This document shows positions 43,932-52,657 of a stretch of DNA of 64,000 nt, piece after piece. This DNA is from Saccharothrix deserti (lineage in GTDB: Bacteria > Actinomycetota > Actinomycetes > Mycobacteriales > Pseudonocardiaceae). Location: positions 124,001-188,000 of the forward strand of contig NZ_VKAB01000015.1 in the NCBI RefSeq assembly GCF_009769385.1. Reading direction: 5' to 3'. The first letter of the stretch is position 1. The number at the start of each line of letters is the position of its first letter. Position numbers and translations under genes: made by a program. The notes under the pieces were generated by a model that saw only the letters and a list, made by a program, of their open reading frames with translations, was not told where the DNA came from and made no database searches.

Positions 43932-44540
43932 TCACTTCAGCGTTTGCAAGGTCGCGAGTGCAAGCTCCGCGCCCTTGGCGGCGTTCTGGCACATCTGGTC
44001 CTGGGTGAAGCCGTCACCGATCGGGAAGAACTGGACGTACAACTGCTGTCCGTCGGCCACGTCGACGGCGTAAGAGCAGTAACCCTCCGACGTGCCGGTC
44101 AACTTCAGCTGGTAGGCGGCGAACCCGGAGACCGTCTTGGGGTCCACGTCGAGGTTGCTGCCACCCTCCCAGTACTCGATTCCTTCCTCGGAAACGAGCG
44201 CGACGTTGTAGCTGAACAAACTCTGCCCGTTGGACCGGTACCGGCAGGTCGGCGCCGGGCTACCGCTCTTCACGACGTCGAGCGGCTGGCTTCGCGCCTC
44301 GTCGACCTTGAGCTCACCCTGCTGCGTCGTGGTGTACGTCGCACAGGGATCGATGCCGTCCAGCTTCAATTCTTTGGGACGCGGTGTCTTCGTGGCACTG
44401 GGCTCTGACGAATCGCTGGTCCCGCCGGCCGCTCCGGTGGACGTGGCAGGCTTGGGATCACCCGTCGTCTCACCCGGCGAACAGCTCGCTAGAACGGCGA
44501 CCGCGACGCCGGCCGAAACCATCGCACTAATCAGACGCAC
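43932..44540 (-). CDS. DUF3558 family lipoprotein
   Basis: A 202-residue lipoprotein: VRLISAMVSAGVAVAVLASC forms the signal with a LASC lipobox, then a Ser/Thr/Pro linker. The domain begins LKLDGIDPCATYTTTQQGEL, the DUF3558 opening, with later CRYRSNGQ, YCSYAVDVADGQQ and DQMCQNAAKGAE. It has the same arrangement as the lipoprotein at 9980. The GTG at 44540 overlaps the PE-like gene by 14 bp. A later ATG at 44522 would remove the Arg needed at the start of the signal. The role is unknown, but two cassettes carry this family. Confidence 0.8.
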   Translation of the reverse strand: MRLISAMVSAGVAVAVLASCSPGETTGDPKPATSTGAAGGTSDSSEPSATKTPRPKELKLDGIDPCATYTTTQQGELKVDEARSQPLDVVKSGSPAPTCRYRSNGQSLFSYNVALVSEEGIEYWEGGSNLDVDPKTVSGFAAYQLKLTGTSEGYCSYAVDVADGQQLYVQFFPIGDGFTQDQMCQNAAKGAELALATLQTLK

Positions 44541-44979
44541 GAACAGCCCCCAGAGCAGCATTCACTTCGTCTTCGGTGTACTCGTACTGCCGCGCGGCAC
44601 CGCGCAACTGCTCAACAAGGCCGTTGAGGCTGGTGATGTACTGCTCGATCCGCCCGGCATACGACTCGGGACCGTCGATCAACCGGGAGTTCCAAGCCGC
44701 GGCGATGTCGGCGTTGACCTCGTCGGGGTCGTTCAGCTGGACACCCAACAGGATCACCGCGTCTTCCAACGCCGTGCGCAGCCGGCCCGCCTGGTCTTGA
44801 ATGATCTTCCCGGCCTGGAGGACGGTTTCCTTGGTCACGTCGAACTTCTGACTGGAGCCCGGCCCGGAGGCCATCGTGTCGCTCAGCTGCTTCTCGGCCG
44901 CGAACACCTCGCCGATCGCCCGCCCGACGGTTCCCCCCATGGCGGCGACGGCTCCCAGCAGGCCGTTCTCCTGTTCCAC
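44527..44979 (-). CDS. PE-like small helical type VII secretion protein
   Basis: A 150-residue helical protein that resembles the one at 9455. The C-terminal 60 residues read WNSRLIDGPESYAGRIEQYI, then SLNGLVEQLRGAARQYEYTEDEVNAAL; the Y-E-Y-T-E segment fits the YxxxD/E export signal that follows helices in WXG100 and PE proteins. There is no signal peptide. It is the first gene of the seven-gene minus-strand operon (44979 down to 39713) and overlaps the DUF3558 lipoprotein gene, so it is translated along with it. The exact family is uncertain. Confidence 0.65.
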   Translation of the reverse strand: MEQENGLLGAVAAMGGTVGRAIGEVFAAEKQLSDTMASGPGSSQKFDVTKETVLQAGKIIQDQAGRLRTALEDAVILLGVQLNDPDEVNADIAAAWNSRLIDGPESYAGRIEQYITSLNGLVEQLRGAARQYEYTEDEVNAALGAVRASD

Positions 44980-45129
44980 GACGTCCTACCCCCGTACGGT
45001 CGGTAACGGATCGATCCCGGTTCGAGGCTACCAACGACCGCGTGAACCGGGTCTGTAGTTGGACGAAGAAACGTCCGCCCTGGTTCCCGCGGGGTTGGCA
45101 ATCGCTCGAGCCGGGATCTCCCGTGTCGA

Positions 45130-46386
45130 TCAGGGGACGTCGATCTCGCCGTTCGCGGCGCGCAGGGCGATGTCGGTGCGGTGGTGGGAGCCGGTCAGGT
45201 GGACGCCTTCGACACGGCGGTAGGCGTCGGTTCGGGCGTCGGTCAGGGTCGGGCCCGTGCCGACCACCGAGAGGACTCGGCCGCCGGTGGAGACGACGGC
45301 GCCGTCCTCACGGCGGCGGGTGCCCGCGTGGAGGACGCCTTCCGCTTCGGCGCCGGTCACGACGTCGCCCGTGCGGGGGCGGCCGGGGTAGCCCTCGGCG
45401 GCGATCACGACGGTGACGGCGTAGCCCTCGGCCCAGTCCAGTGGTGGCAGGGAGGCGAGGGTGCCGGTGGCGGCGGCGTGGAAGACGCCGGCCGGCGGCG
45501 TGCGGAGGAGGGCCAGGACGGCCTGGGTCTCCGGGTCGCCGAACCGGCAGTTGAACTCGATGACCTGCGGGCCGGTGGAGGTCAGGGCCAGGCCCGCGTA
45601 CAGCAGGCCGGTGAACGGGGTGTCGCGGCGGGCCAGTTCGTCGACGACCGGCTGGACGCAGGTTGACACGATCGTGTCCACCAGGTCGGGCGGGGCCCAC
45701 GGCAGCGGGCAGTAGGCGCCCATGCCGCCGGTGTTCGGGCCGGAGTCGCCGACGCCGACGCGCTTGAAGTCCTGCGCGGGCAGCAGCGGCACCACGGTGG
45801 AGCCGTCCACCAGGCAGAACAGCGACACCTCCGGCCCGTCGAGGAACGATTCCAGCAGCACCGGGTGGCCGTGGTCGAGCAACGTCATGGCGTGCGCGCG
45901 GGCCACGGCGCGGTCGGTGGTGACCACCACGCCCTTGCCGGCGGCCAGGCCGTCGTCCTTCACGACCCACGTCGGGCCGAAGTGGGTCAGCGCCGCGTCG
46001 AGCCGGGCCGGGTTGTCGACGATCTCCGCGACCGCCGTGGGCACACCGGCGGCGGCCATGACGTCCTTCGCGAACGCCTTGGACCCCTCGATCCGGGCCG
46101 CCGCGGCCGACGGGCCGAAGCAGGGGATCCCGATGGCGCGCACGGCGTCCGCCGCACCCGCCACCAGGGGCTGCTCCGGCCCGATCACGACCAGGTCGGC
46201 GTTCCACTCCTTGGCCAGCGCCGCTACGGCTCCGCCGTCGGTGACGTCGACCCCGTAGGTCTCCGCCACGCCGGCGATACCGGCGTTGGCAGGCGCACAG
46301 GCCAACGCGATCACCGAAGGGTCCCGCGACAAGGCGAGGACTAGGGCATGTTCACGGGCGCCAGACCCGATGACCAGGACACGCAC
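45130..46386 (-). CDS. purD: Phosphoribosylamine-glycine ligase PurD
   Basis: GAR synthetase, the second step of purine synthesis: joins phosphoribosylamine and glycine with ATP. A 418-residue ATP-grasp protein with [19 protein letters not shown] at the start, the [14 protein letters not shown] region, [16 protein letters not shown] opening the ATP-grasp, [16 protein letters not shown] and the metal site [15 protein letters not shown]. It starts at GTG (46386). A TAXI-TRAP transporter lies upstream on the same strand, separated by 28 bp; purD may therefore be co-transcribed with it. Confidence 0.97.
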   Translation of the reverse strand: MRVLVIGSGAREHALVLALSRDPSVIALACAPANAGIAGVAETYGVDVTDGGAVAALAKEWNADLVVIGPEQPLVAGAADAVRAIGIPCFGPSAAAARIEGSKAFAKDVMAAAGVPTAVAEIVDNPARLDAALTHFGPTWVVKDDGLAAGKGVVVTTDRAVARAHAMTLLDHGHPVLLESFLDGPEVSLFCLVDGSTVVPLLPAQDFKRVGVGDSGPNTGGMGAYCPLPWAPPDLVDTIVSTCVQPVVDELARRDTPFTGLLYAGLALTSTGPQVIEFNCRFGDPETQAVLALLRTPPAGVFHAAATGTLASLPPLDWAEGYAVTVVIAAEGYPGRPRTGDVVTGAEAEGVLHAGTRRREDGAVVSTGGRVLSVVGTGPTLTDARTDAYRRVEGVHLTGSHHRTDIALRAANGEIDVP

Positions 46387-46414
46387 GGTGCGGAAGCCTA
46401 GATGACCCGACCCG

Positions 46415-47407
46415 TCATCCGCCCAGTGCGTCCTGCGAGCCGGGGTGCAGCGGCACCGGGTCGGTCATCGACGCCTTGTCCTCGGCGATGTCCTTGGCCG
46501 CCGGGTGCACCGCCTCCAGCTCCGACTTCTTCTCGTAGATGAGCTTGGTCACGGCGCACGCGTCGCCCTCCGGGAAGTCCGACCGCACGAGAAGCACGTT
46601 CGGCACGACGACGGTCGGCACGTCGGCCGGCTGCCCGTAGGTGGCGGCCGGGATGACGCCCCGGTCGTACACCTCGTTGACCTTCTTCAACGCGTCCAGC
46701 TGCGGCGTGATGTCGATGAACTTGACCGCGTCCTTCAGCGACGTGGTGATGTCGGTGATCTGCGCGGTGGGCAGGCCGCCGGACCAGACGAGCCCGTCGA
46801 TGCTGCCGTCCTTCATCCCGTCCGCGGTCTTGGCCAGGTCGAGCCGCTGCGCCTGGACGTCGGTCTCCGGGTTCAGCCCGGCCGCGGTCAGCAGCCGGTT
46901 GGCGATCACCTCGGTGCCCGACTTGGGCGATCCGGTGGAGATCCGCTTCCCGCGCATGTCGGCCACCGAGTCGATCCCGGAGTCGGTCCGGACCAGCACC
47001 TGGGTGAAGTTCGAGTACAGCCTGGTCAGCGCCTGCACCTGCTGCGGCTTGCCGTCGAACGCGCCCTTGCCCGCGACCGCGTCCGCCGCCGTGTCGGCCA
47101 GCGAGAACGCCATGTCGTAGTCACCGGCCACGAGCTGCTGGATGTTCTGCACCGACGCGCCGGTCTCCGCGGCGGTGGCCTTGAGCTTGGTGTTGTCGCT
47201 GATCAGCTTCGCCAACCCGCCGCCGACGACGTAGTACACGCCGCCGGAGTTGCCGGTCGCGATGGTGATCCGCCCGTCCGCCGCTTCACAGGCGGCTCCG
47301 CCGGCGTTGCCACTGGCGGCGTCGGGGGTCCGCTTGCCGCCGCACCCGGCGGCGACGAGGCCGACCGAGAGCACCCCTGCGGCGACCTTGAGCGCCCAGC
47401 TACGCAT
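46415..47407 (-). CDS. TAXI-family TRAP transporter solute-binding lipoprotein
   Basis: A 330-residue extracellular binding protein. The signal [22 protein letters not shown] ends at lipidated Cys22. The TAXI fold is recognised from [61 protein letters not shown] and [16 protein letters not shown]. Related proteins bind organic acids or amino acids such as glutamate. Its first codons overlap the stop of the fused TRAP permease upstream (8 bp), forming a two-gene transporter. Confidence 0.92.
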   Translation of the reverse strand: MRSWALKVAAGVLSVGLVAAGCGGKRTPDAASGNAGGAACEAADGRITIATGNSGGVYYVVGGGLAKLISDNTKLKATAAETGASVQNIQQLVAGDYDMAFSLADTAADAVAGKGAFDGKPQQVQALTRLYSNFTQVLVRTDSGIDSVADMRGKRISTGSPKSGTEVIANRLLTAAGLNPETDVQAQRLDLAKTADGMKDGSIDGLVWSGGLPTAQITDITTSLKDAVKFIDITPQLDALKKVNEVYDRGVIPAATYGQPADVPTVVVPNVLLVRSDFPEGDACAVTKLIYEKKSELEAVHPAAKDIAEDKASMTDPVPLHPGSQDALGG

Positions 47408-49385
47408 GCTGTTCCTTTCCCGAGTTGGTCCTACGGCGCAGGACGACGTGCACCGCCACCGCGGCCACCAGGAAACCCAGGCCGACGGCGATGGTGACGG
47501 GTTGCAGGTAGAGCAGAGCGACGGCGGCGGGCGCGCACAGCGCGCGTTCCGGCCACCGCGCGGGACCGAACAGCCACCCGCCCGTGAGCACGGCCAACGC
47601 GGCCACGCCCAGCGCGGAGACGGCGAACACCCACATGCCGTCGAGGAACGACGTGCGCAGCAACAACCCGGCGCCGTTGTCCGTCAGCACGAACGCCAGC
47701 GGCACGAGGAACGCGGGCAGCGTGTACTTCCACGTCCGCCACATCGTCTTCATCACGTCGCCGCCGGTGATGGCGGCGGCGGCCACGGCGGCGAGCGCCG
47801 TCGGCGGCGTCACCTCGGACAGCACCGCGTAGTAGAAGATGAACATGGCCGCTTCCTCGGGGGCCACGTCCAGTGCGATCAGCGCGGGCCCGATGACGAC
47901 CCAGGCGATGATGAACGACGCGGTCACCGGCACGGCCAGGCCGAGCAGGCTCACCGCGACCGCCGCCAGCACCACCGTGACGAACAGCACCACGGTCGGG
48001 TTGGACGAGATCGCCGCGGCGAGGTCCACCAGCGCCGAGGCCAGCTCCAGGCCCAGCCCGGTCTTGGTGATGGTGGACGTGATCACGCCGGCCGCCGCGC
48101 ACACCGCGATCACCGGCAACGCCGACCGCACGCCCATCGACAGCGAGTCCGCCATCGCCCGCAGCCACTCCCGCACGTCACCGCGCTTGGCCACCAGCGC
48201 GAACACCGCCGCGACCCCGGTCGCGTAGACGACGGCGGAGAACACCGGGATGTTCAACGCCAGGAACACCACGATCACCGCGAGGGACAGGAAGTGGTAC
48301 CCGCCGCGCTTGAGCAGCGCCCACGGGCTCGGCGAGTCGATCTCCACCGGCTTGGCGCCGAACTTGCGCGCGTCGATCTCCACGGCCAGCGCGATGCCCA
48401 GGTAGTAGAGCAGCGTCGGCAGGATCGCCCAGATCAACACCTGGAGGTACGACGTCTCCAGGAACTCCGCGATGATGAACGCCGCCGCGCCCAGCGTCGG
48501 CGGCGACAGGATCGCCCCGATACCGGAGGCGGCGAGCAGCCCGCCCGCGCTCTCCTTGGGGTAGCCCGCTTTCTTCAACATCGGCCACGTCACCGCGCCC
48601 AGCGACACGGTCGTCGCGGTGCCGGACCCGGACACGGTGCCGAGCAGGAACCCCGCCGTGGCCGCCGTGCGGCCGGGTGCGGTCCGGGACTTGCGGAACG
48701 CGGAGAAGCTGATGTCCACGAAGAACGTCCCGGCGCCGGACGCGTTGAGCACCGACCCGTAGATCGTGAACAGCACGATGTAGGTGGCGGCGACGTCCAG
48801 CGGCGTCCCGTAGAACCCGGTGGCGTCGTTGTAGAAGCCGTTGATGATCTGCGGGAAGTCCACGCCCGCGTGCGAGATCGTCCAGGACGGCGGCAGGTAC
48901 CCGCCGTAGTAGGCGAACAGGATGAAGCCGACGCAGACGATCGGCAGCACCCAGCCGGTGGTCCGCCGGCACGCCTCCAGGATGAGCACCAGCAGCAGGG
49001 ACCCGGCGATCACGTCCAGCGTGGTCAGCTGCCCCTGGCGGTCGAGGAAGGCGTCGAACCCGCCGAACAACGGGTACGCGCCGACCACGAACGCCAGTGC
49101 CGCCGCCACCCAGTCCACGACACCGGGGTCGTCGCCGTCACCGCGCCTGCCGCGCGGTCGGTAGCAGAGGAAGACCAGCGGCAACGTGACCGCCAGGAAG
49201 ATCACCAGGTAGTACTGGCCGCCCTTGCTGAACGGCCAGAACACCTGCTTGAGCACGAGCAGCGCGATGGCGAGACCCGCCACCCACACACCCAGCTCCC
49301 ACCGCCGGGACAAGGTGCGCAACGGGCGCTCCTCGTCGTACTCGGCGATCAGTTCATCGACTTCGACCTGCGGTTTGGTCGGCAC
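47400..49385 (-). CDS. TRAP transporter fused DctQM-type permease
   Basis: A 661-residue membrane protein that joins the small four-helix DctQ-like part (N-terminal 230 residues, WELGVWVAGLAIALLVLKQVFWPF and others) to the large 12-helix DctM part, starting near QIINGFYNDATGFYGTPL and GTFFVDISFSAF. Conserved loops AATAGFLLGTVSGSGTATT, GAILSPPTLGAAAFI and EVTPPTALAAVAAAAI are present. It works with the TAXI binding protein as a secondary, ion-driven importer. I use the GTG at 49385 because AAGGGG lies five bases upstream; a GTG at 49391 would overlap that site. Confidence 0.93.
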   Translation of the reverse strand: MPTKPQVEVDELIAEYDEERPLRTLSRRWELGVWVAGLAIALLVLKQVFWPFSKGGQYYLVIFLAVTLPLVFLCYRPRGRRGDGDDPGVVDWVAAALAFVVGAYPLFGGFDAFLDRQGQLTTLDVIAGSLLLVLILEACRRTTGWVLPIVCVGFILFAYYGGYLPPSWTISHAGVDFPQIINGFYNDATGFYGTPLDVAATYIVLFTIYGSVLNASGAGTFFVDISFSAFRKSRTAPGRTAATAGFLLGTVSGSGTATTVSLGAVTWPMLKKAGYPKESAGGLLAASGIGAILSPPTLGAAAFIIAEFLETSYLQVLIWAILPTLLYYLGIALAVEIDARKFGAKPVEIDSPSPWALLKRGGYHFLSLAVIVVFLALNIPVFSAVVYATGVAAVFALVAKRGDVREWLRAMADSLSMGVRSALPVIAVCAAAGVITSTITKTGLGLELASALVDLAAAISSNPTVVLFVTVVLAAVAVSLLGLAVPVTASFIIAWVVIGPALIALDVAPEEAAMFIFYYAVLSEVTPPTALAAVAAAAITGGDVMKTMWRTWKYTLPAFLVPLAFVLTDNGAGLLLRTSFLDGMWVFAVSALGVAALAVLTGGWLFGPARWPERALCAPAAVALLYLQPVTIAVGLGFLVAAVAVHVVLRRRTNSGKEQHA

Positions 49386-49518
49386 GCGCACCCCTTCGTG
49401 TCGCGCTGGATCGAGCGCTCACGAAGCTACTTGTGTCTCGGGTCACAGCCATAGACCGACCGTCTAAAGGGACTGTAAAGACGCCGGAACAAGCCGAAAC
49501 AAGCCGACGGACAAACGA

Positions 49519-49779
49519 TCAGACGATCCGCGAGTCCACGTAGCACCAGCGCCAGTCCTCGCCCGGCTCGAACGACCGCATCACGGGGTGTTCCGAGGCG
49601 TGGAAGTGCGCGGTCGCGTGCCGGCGCGGGCTGGAATCGCAGCACGCGACGTGCCCGCAGGCGAGGCAGATCCGCAGGTGGGCCCAGTTGTGCTCGCCCG
49701 CGGCGAGGCAGTCCGCGCAGCCGTCGGGGTTGTCCGGGACGACCGCGGTGGGGAGGTCGGAGACATGGGGACAGGTCAT
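49519..49779 (-). CDS. UBP-type zinc finger protein
   Basis: An 86-residue protein that is essentially one UBP-type zinc finger. The metal ligands can be followed in order: CPHVSDL, then GCADCLAAGEHNWAHLRICLACGHVACC, RHATAHFHASEHPVMRSFE and a WCYVDSR end. In eukaryotes this fold binds ubiquitin C-termini; bacterial versions are unassigned and often adjoin Na+/H+ antiporters. The ATG at 49779 is chosen for that start (MTCPHVSDLP). It is divergent from the antiporter gene, 28 bp apart, so the two share a promoter region. Confidence 0.9.
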   Translation of the reverse strand: MTCPHVSDLPTAVVPDNPDGCADCLAAGEHNWAHLRICLACGHVACCDSSPRRHATAHFHASEHPVMRSFEPGEDWRWCYVDSRIV

Positions 49780-49807
49780 GCCGGCCATCATCACGCAAGA
49801 TTGCGCC

Positions 49808-51364
49808 ATGCACGGACCGGAACTGCTCCTGTTGCTCGTCGGCGCGCTGCTCGTCACAGCGGCGGCCAAGCGCCTCAACTGGTCCGCCCCGCTGGTGCTG
49901 GTGGGTGTCGGGCTCGCGGTGTCGTTCATCCCGGGGCTGCCCGAGTTCGCCCTGGAACCGGAGCTGATCCTGGTTCTGGTGCTGCCGCCGCTGCTCTACT
50001 CGGCCGCGCTGGACAGCTCGTACCACAACATCCGGGCGAACCTGAGGCCGATCGGCCTGCTCGCGGTCGGCCTGGTGCTGGCCACCACGATCGGCGTCGG
50101 CATGGTCGCGTACCTCGTGCTGCCCGACCTGTCGCTCCCGGCGGCACTGGTGCTGGGCGCGGTGGTGGCACCACCGGACGCGGTGGCGGCGGTCGCGATC
50201 GGACGGCGGCTCAACCTGCCGCGCCGGACCATGACCCTGCTCACCGGCGAGAGCCTGATCAACGACGCGACCGCGCTGACGGTCTACAAGGTCGCCGTCG
50301 CGGCAGCCGCCGGCACCGCCGCCACCTGGGGCGACGGCACGCGCACGTTCGTGATCAGCGCGGGTGGCGGTGTGATCATCGGGTTGGCGATCGGGTGGGG
50401 CGTGCGGTGGATCCGGAACCGCCTCAACGACGGTGTGCTGGAGAGCGCGCTCGGCATGCTGGTGCCGTTCGGCGCGTACATCTTCGCCGAAGAACTCCAC
50501 GCCTCCGGTGTGCTCGCGGTCGTCATCGCCGGGCTCTACATCGGGCACCACGCCCCGCGCAGCTCGTACTACACGCGCCTGCAGGACACCGCGGTGTGGC
50601 GGTCGGTGGACGCGATGCTGGAGTCGTTCGTGTTCGCGTTGATCGGCTTGCAGCTGAAGAACGTGGTGCGCGACGTGGACATCACCTACGGGCTGGTGTG
50701 GGCGGCGGCGGCCGTGCTGGCGGCGACGATCGTGGTGCGGTTCCTGTGGATGTACCCGGCCGCGTACCTGCCCCGGTTCCTCTCCAAACGGATCCGGGAG
50801 CGCGAGAAGGTGGCACCCGGCTGGCGTGGCGTGACCGTGCTGTCGTGGGCCGGGATGCGCGGTGTGGTGTCGCTGGCCGCGGCGAGCGCGTTGCCGCTCG
50901 ACCTGCCCGGCCGCGAGGTGATCGTGTTCTGCGCGTTCGTGGTCACCGTCGGCACGCTGCTGATCCAGGGCCTCTCGCTGCCGTACGTGATCCGCAAGCT
51001 CGCGTTCCGGGGTGACGAGGAGCGCACCGACGCGCTGGCCGAGGCGCAGGTGCAGCACGCCGCGGCGCAGGCGGCGGTGCAAAAGCTGGACGAGGTGATC
51101 GGCGGCGACGTCGGCACGCCCGAGCACATCGTGGAGCGGCTGCGGATCATGGCCGAGCACCGGGGCAACGCGGCGTGGGAACGGCTGGGCCGGCAGGAGG
51201 ACGAGAGCCCGGCCGCGTCGTACCGGCGGCTGCGGCGGACGATGCTGGAAGCCGAACGGCAGGTGTTCATCCAGGCACGGGACAGCGGGCAGATCGACGA
51301 CGAGGTGCTGTTCCGGGTGCTGCGCGAACTCGACCTTGAGGAAGCGGCCATATCCAGGGAGTGA
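49808..51364 (+). CDS. Na+/H+ antiporter (CPA1/NhaP type)
   Basis: A 518-residue inner-membrane antiporter with about 12 helices. Characteristic blocks: PPLLYSAALDSSYHNIRANL, VLGAVVAPPDAVAAVAIG, TLLTGESLINDATALTVYK (the Asp-containing transport site), and WAGMRGVVSLAAASALP, followed by a cytosolic C-terminal helical tail of about 110 residues (ALAEAQVQHAAAQAAVQKL and on). It exchanges Na+ or K+ for protons for pH and salt control. The ATG at 49808 is used; an extension upstream would run through the divergent zinc-finger gene. Confidence 0.92.
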   Translation: MHGPELLLLLVGALLVTAAAKRLNWSAPLVLVGVGLAVSFIPGLPEFALEPELILVLVLPPLLYSAALDSSYHNIRANLRPIGLLAVGLVLATTIGVGMVAYLVLPDLSLPAALVLGAVVAPPDAVAAVAIGRRLNLPRRTMTLLTGESLINDATALTVYKVAVAAAAGTAATWGDGTRTFVISAGGGVIIGLAIGWGVRWIRNRLNDGVLESALGMLVPFGAYIFAEELHASGVLAVVIAGLYIGHHAPRSSYYTRLQDTAVWRSVDAMLESFVFALIGLQLKNVVRDVDITYGLVWAAAAVLAATIVVRFLWMYPAAYLPRFLSKRIREREKVAPGWRGVTVLSWAGMRGVVSLAAASALPLDLPGREVIVFCAFVVTVGTLLIQGLSLPYVIRKLAFRGDEERTDALAEAQVQHAAAQAAVQKLDEVIGGDVGTPEHIVERLRIMAEHRGNAAWERLGRQEDESPAASYRRLRRTMLEAERQVFIQARDSGQIDDEVLFRVLRELDLEEAAISRE

Positions 51365-51504
51365 CGACCGGTGGACCACCCACCACGCGTTCACCGTGAC
51401 GTGGTCTCCGCTTCGCCTTACCGTGACCGGGACGTCGCGGTGCGCGACGAGGCTGCCGCGCGTCATGAATCTCCGGGCAGGAACCCTTTTTGGGGAGGTC
51501 GGCG

Positions 51505-52608
51505 ATGGTGCGGACGAGGATCGTCGGGGTGGCGCTCGCGGCGCTCGCGGTGGCGGGGGCGGTGGTGCTCCCGGCCGCGTCGGCGAGCGGTGACCCCGAG
51601 GTGGCGTCATCCCGCAAGGGCCCGCTGGTGATCGGCCACCGCGGTGCGTCGGGGTACCGGCCCGAGCACACGCTGGCCGCGTACGAGCTGGCCGCGCGGA
51701 TGGGCGCCGACTACGTCGAGCCCGACCTGGTCGCGACCAAGGACGGCAAGCTGGTCGCGCGGCACGAGAACGAGATCGGCGCCACCACGGACGTGGCCGC
51801 GCACCAGGAGTTCGCGGCCCGCAAGACCACCAAGGTCATCGACGGCGCGCCCATCACCGGCTGGTTCACCGAGGACTTCACGCTCGCCGAGCTGAAGACC
51901 CTGCGGGCCAAGGAGCGCATCCCGGACATCCGGCCGCGCAACACGCTCTACGACGGCCGGTTCGAGGTGCCGACGCTGGAGGAGGTCATCGACCTGTCCC
52001 GGCGGCTGTCCCGCGAGCTGGGTCGCGACATCGGCATCTACCCGGAGACCAAGCACCCGACGTACTTCCAGGAGATCGGCCTCCCGCTGGAGCCGCGCCT
52101 GGTCGACGTGCTGAACCGGACGGGCCTCAACCGGCACGGCGCGAAGGTGTACGTGCAGTCGTTCGAGGTGGCGAACCTCAAGCAGCTCAAGTCGAAGCTG
52201 CGGGTGCCGCTGGTGCAGCTGATCAACTCGTCGGGCGCGCCGTACGACTTCGTCAAGGCAGGCGACAAGCGCACCTACAGCGACCTGGTGACGCCGGACG
52301 GCCTGCGCGAGATCCGCACCTACGCGTCCGGCATCGGCGCGGCGAAGGACCGGATCATCCCGCGTGACGCGGCGGGTTTCCTGCGGGAGCCGACCACGCT
52401 GGTGCGCGATGCCCACACGCGCGGCCTGATCGTGCACGCCTGGACGTTCCGCAACGAGAACACGTTCCTCCCGGCCGACTTCCGCACCTCGACCGACCCG
52501 GCCGCCTACGGCAAGGCGTTCGGCGAGTACGCGAAGTTCTACGCGACCGGCCTGGACGGCGTGTTCGCCGACAACCCCGACACCGCCGTGGAAGCCCGCA
52601 ACGGCTGA
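51505..52608 (+). CDS. Secreted glycerophosphodiester phosphodiesterase
   Basis: A 367-residue exported GDPD that releases glycerol-3-phosphate from glycerophosphodiesters. The signal peptide VRTRIVGVALAALAVAGAVVLPAASAS is typical Sec. The catalytic block IGHRGASGYRPEHTLAAY (His, Arg and Glu), MGADYVEPDLVATKDGKLVARHENE and DIGIYPETKHPTYF are complete, and GLDGVFADNPD ends the barrel. GGGGAGG precedes the ATG at 51505. A 15-bp terminator hairpin starts 13 bp after the stop. It likely supports phosphate or glycerol scavenging. Confidence 0.93.
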   Translation: MVRTRIVGVALAALAVAGAVVLPAASASGDPEVASSRKGPLVIGHRGASGYRPEHTLAAYELAARMGADYVEPDLVATKDGKLVARHENEIGATTDVAAHQEFAARKTTKVIDGAPITGWFTEDFTLAELKTLRAKERIPDIRPRNTLYDGRFEVPTLEEVIDLSRRLSRELGRDIGIYPETKHPTYFQEIGLPLEPRLVDVLNRTGLNRHGAKVYVQSFEVANLKQLKSKLRVPLVQLINSSGAPYDFVKAGDKRTYSDLVTPDGLREIRTYASGIGAAKDRIIPRDAAGFLREPTTLVRDAHTRGLIVHAWTFRNENTFLPADFRTSTDPAAYGKAFGEYAKFYATGLDGVFADNPDTAVEARNG

Positions 52609-52621
52609 CCTGTCCCGGATT

Positions 52622-52657
52622 CCGGGGGACGCCCGCGCTCAGGCGGGCGTCCCCCGG
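52622..52657. terminator. Bidirectional hairpin after the glycerophosphodiesterase gene
   Basis: A perfect 15-bp stem CCGGGGGACGCCCGC (52622-52636) paired with 52643-52657, loop GCTCAG. It lies after the GDPD stop and at the 3' end of the convergent ssuD pseudogene, whose shifted frame now stops inside the stem at 52639. Confidence 0.85.

Noticed and set aside
39713-44979. A complete ESX/type VII secretion locus
   Set aside because: Substrates and EspG-like chaperones are present, but no EccB, EccC, EccD, EccE or mycosin gene is in the window; the machinery must be elsewhere.
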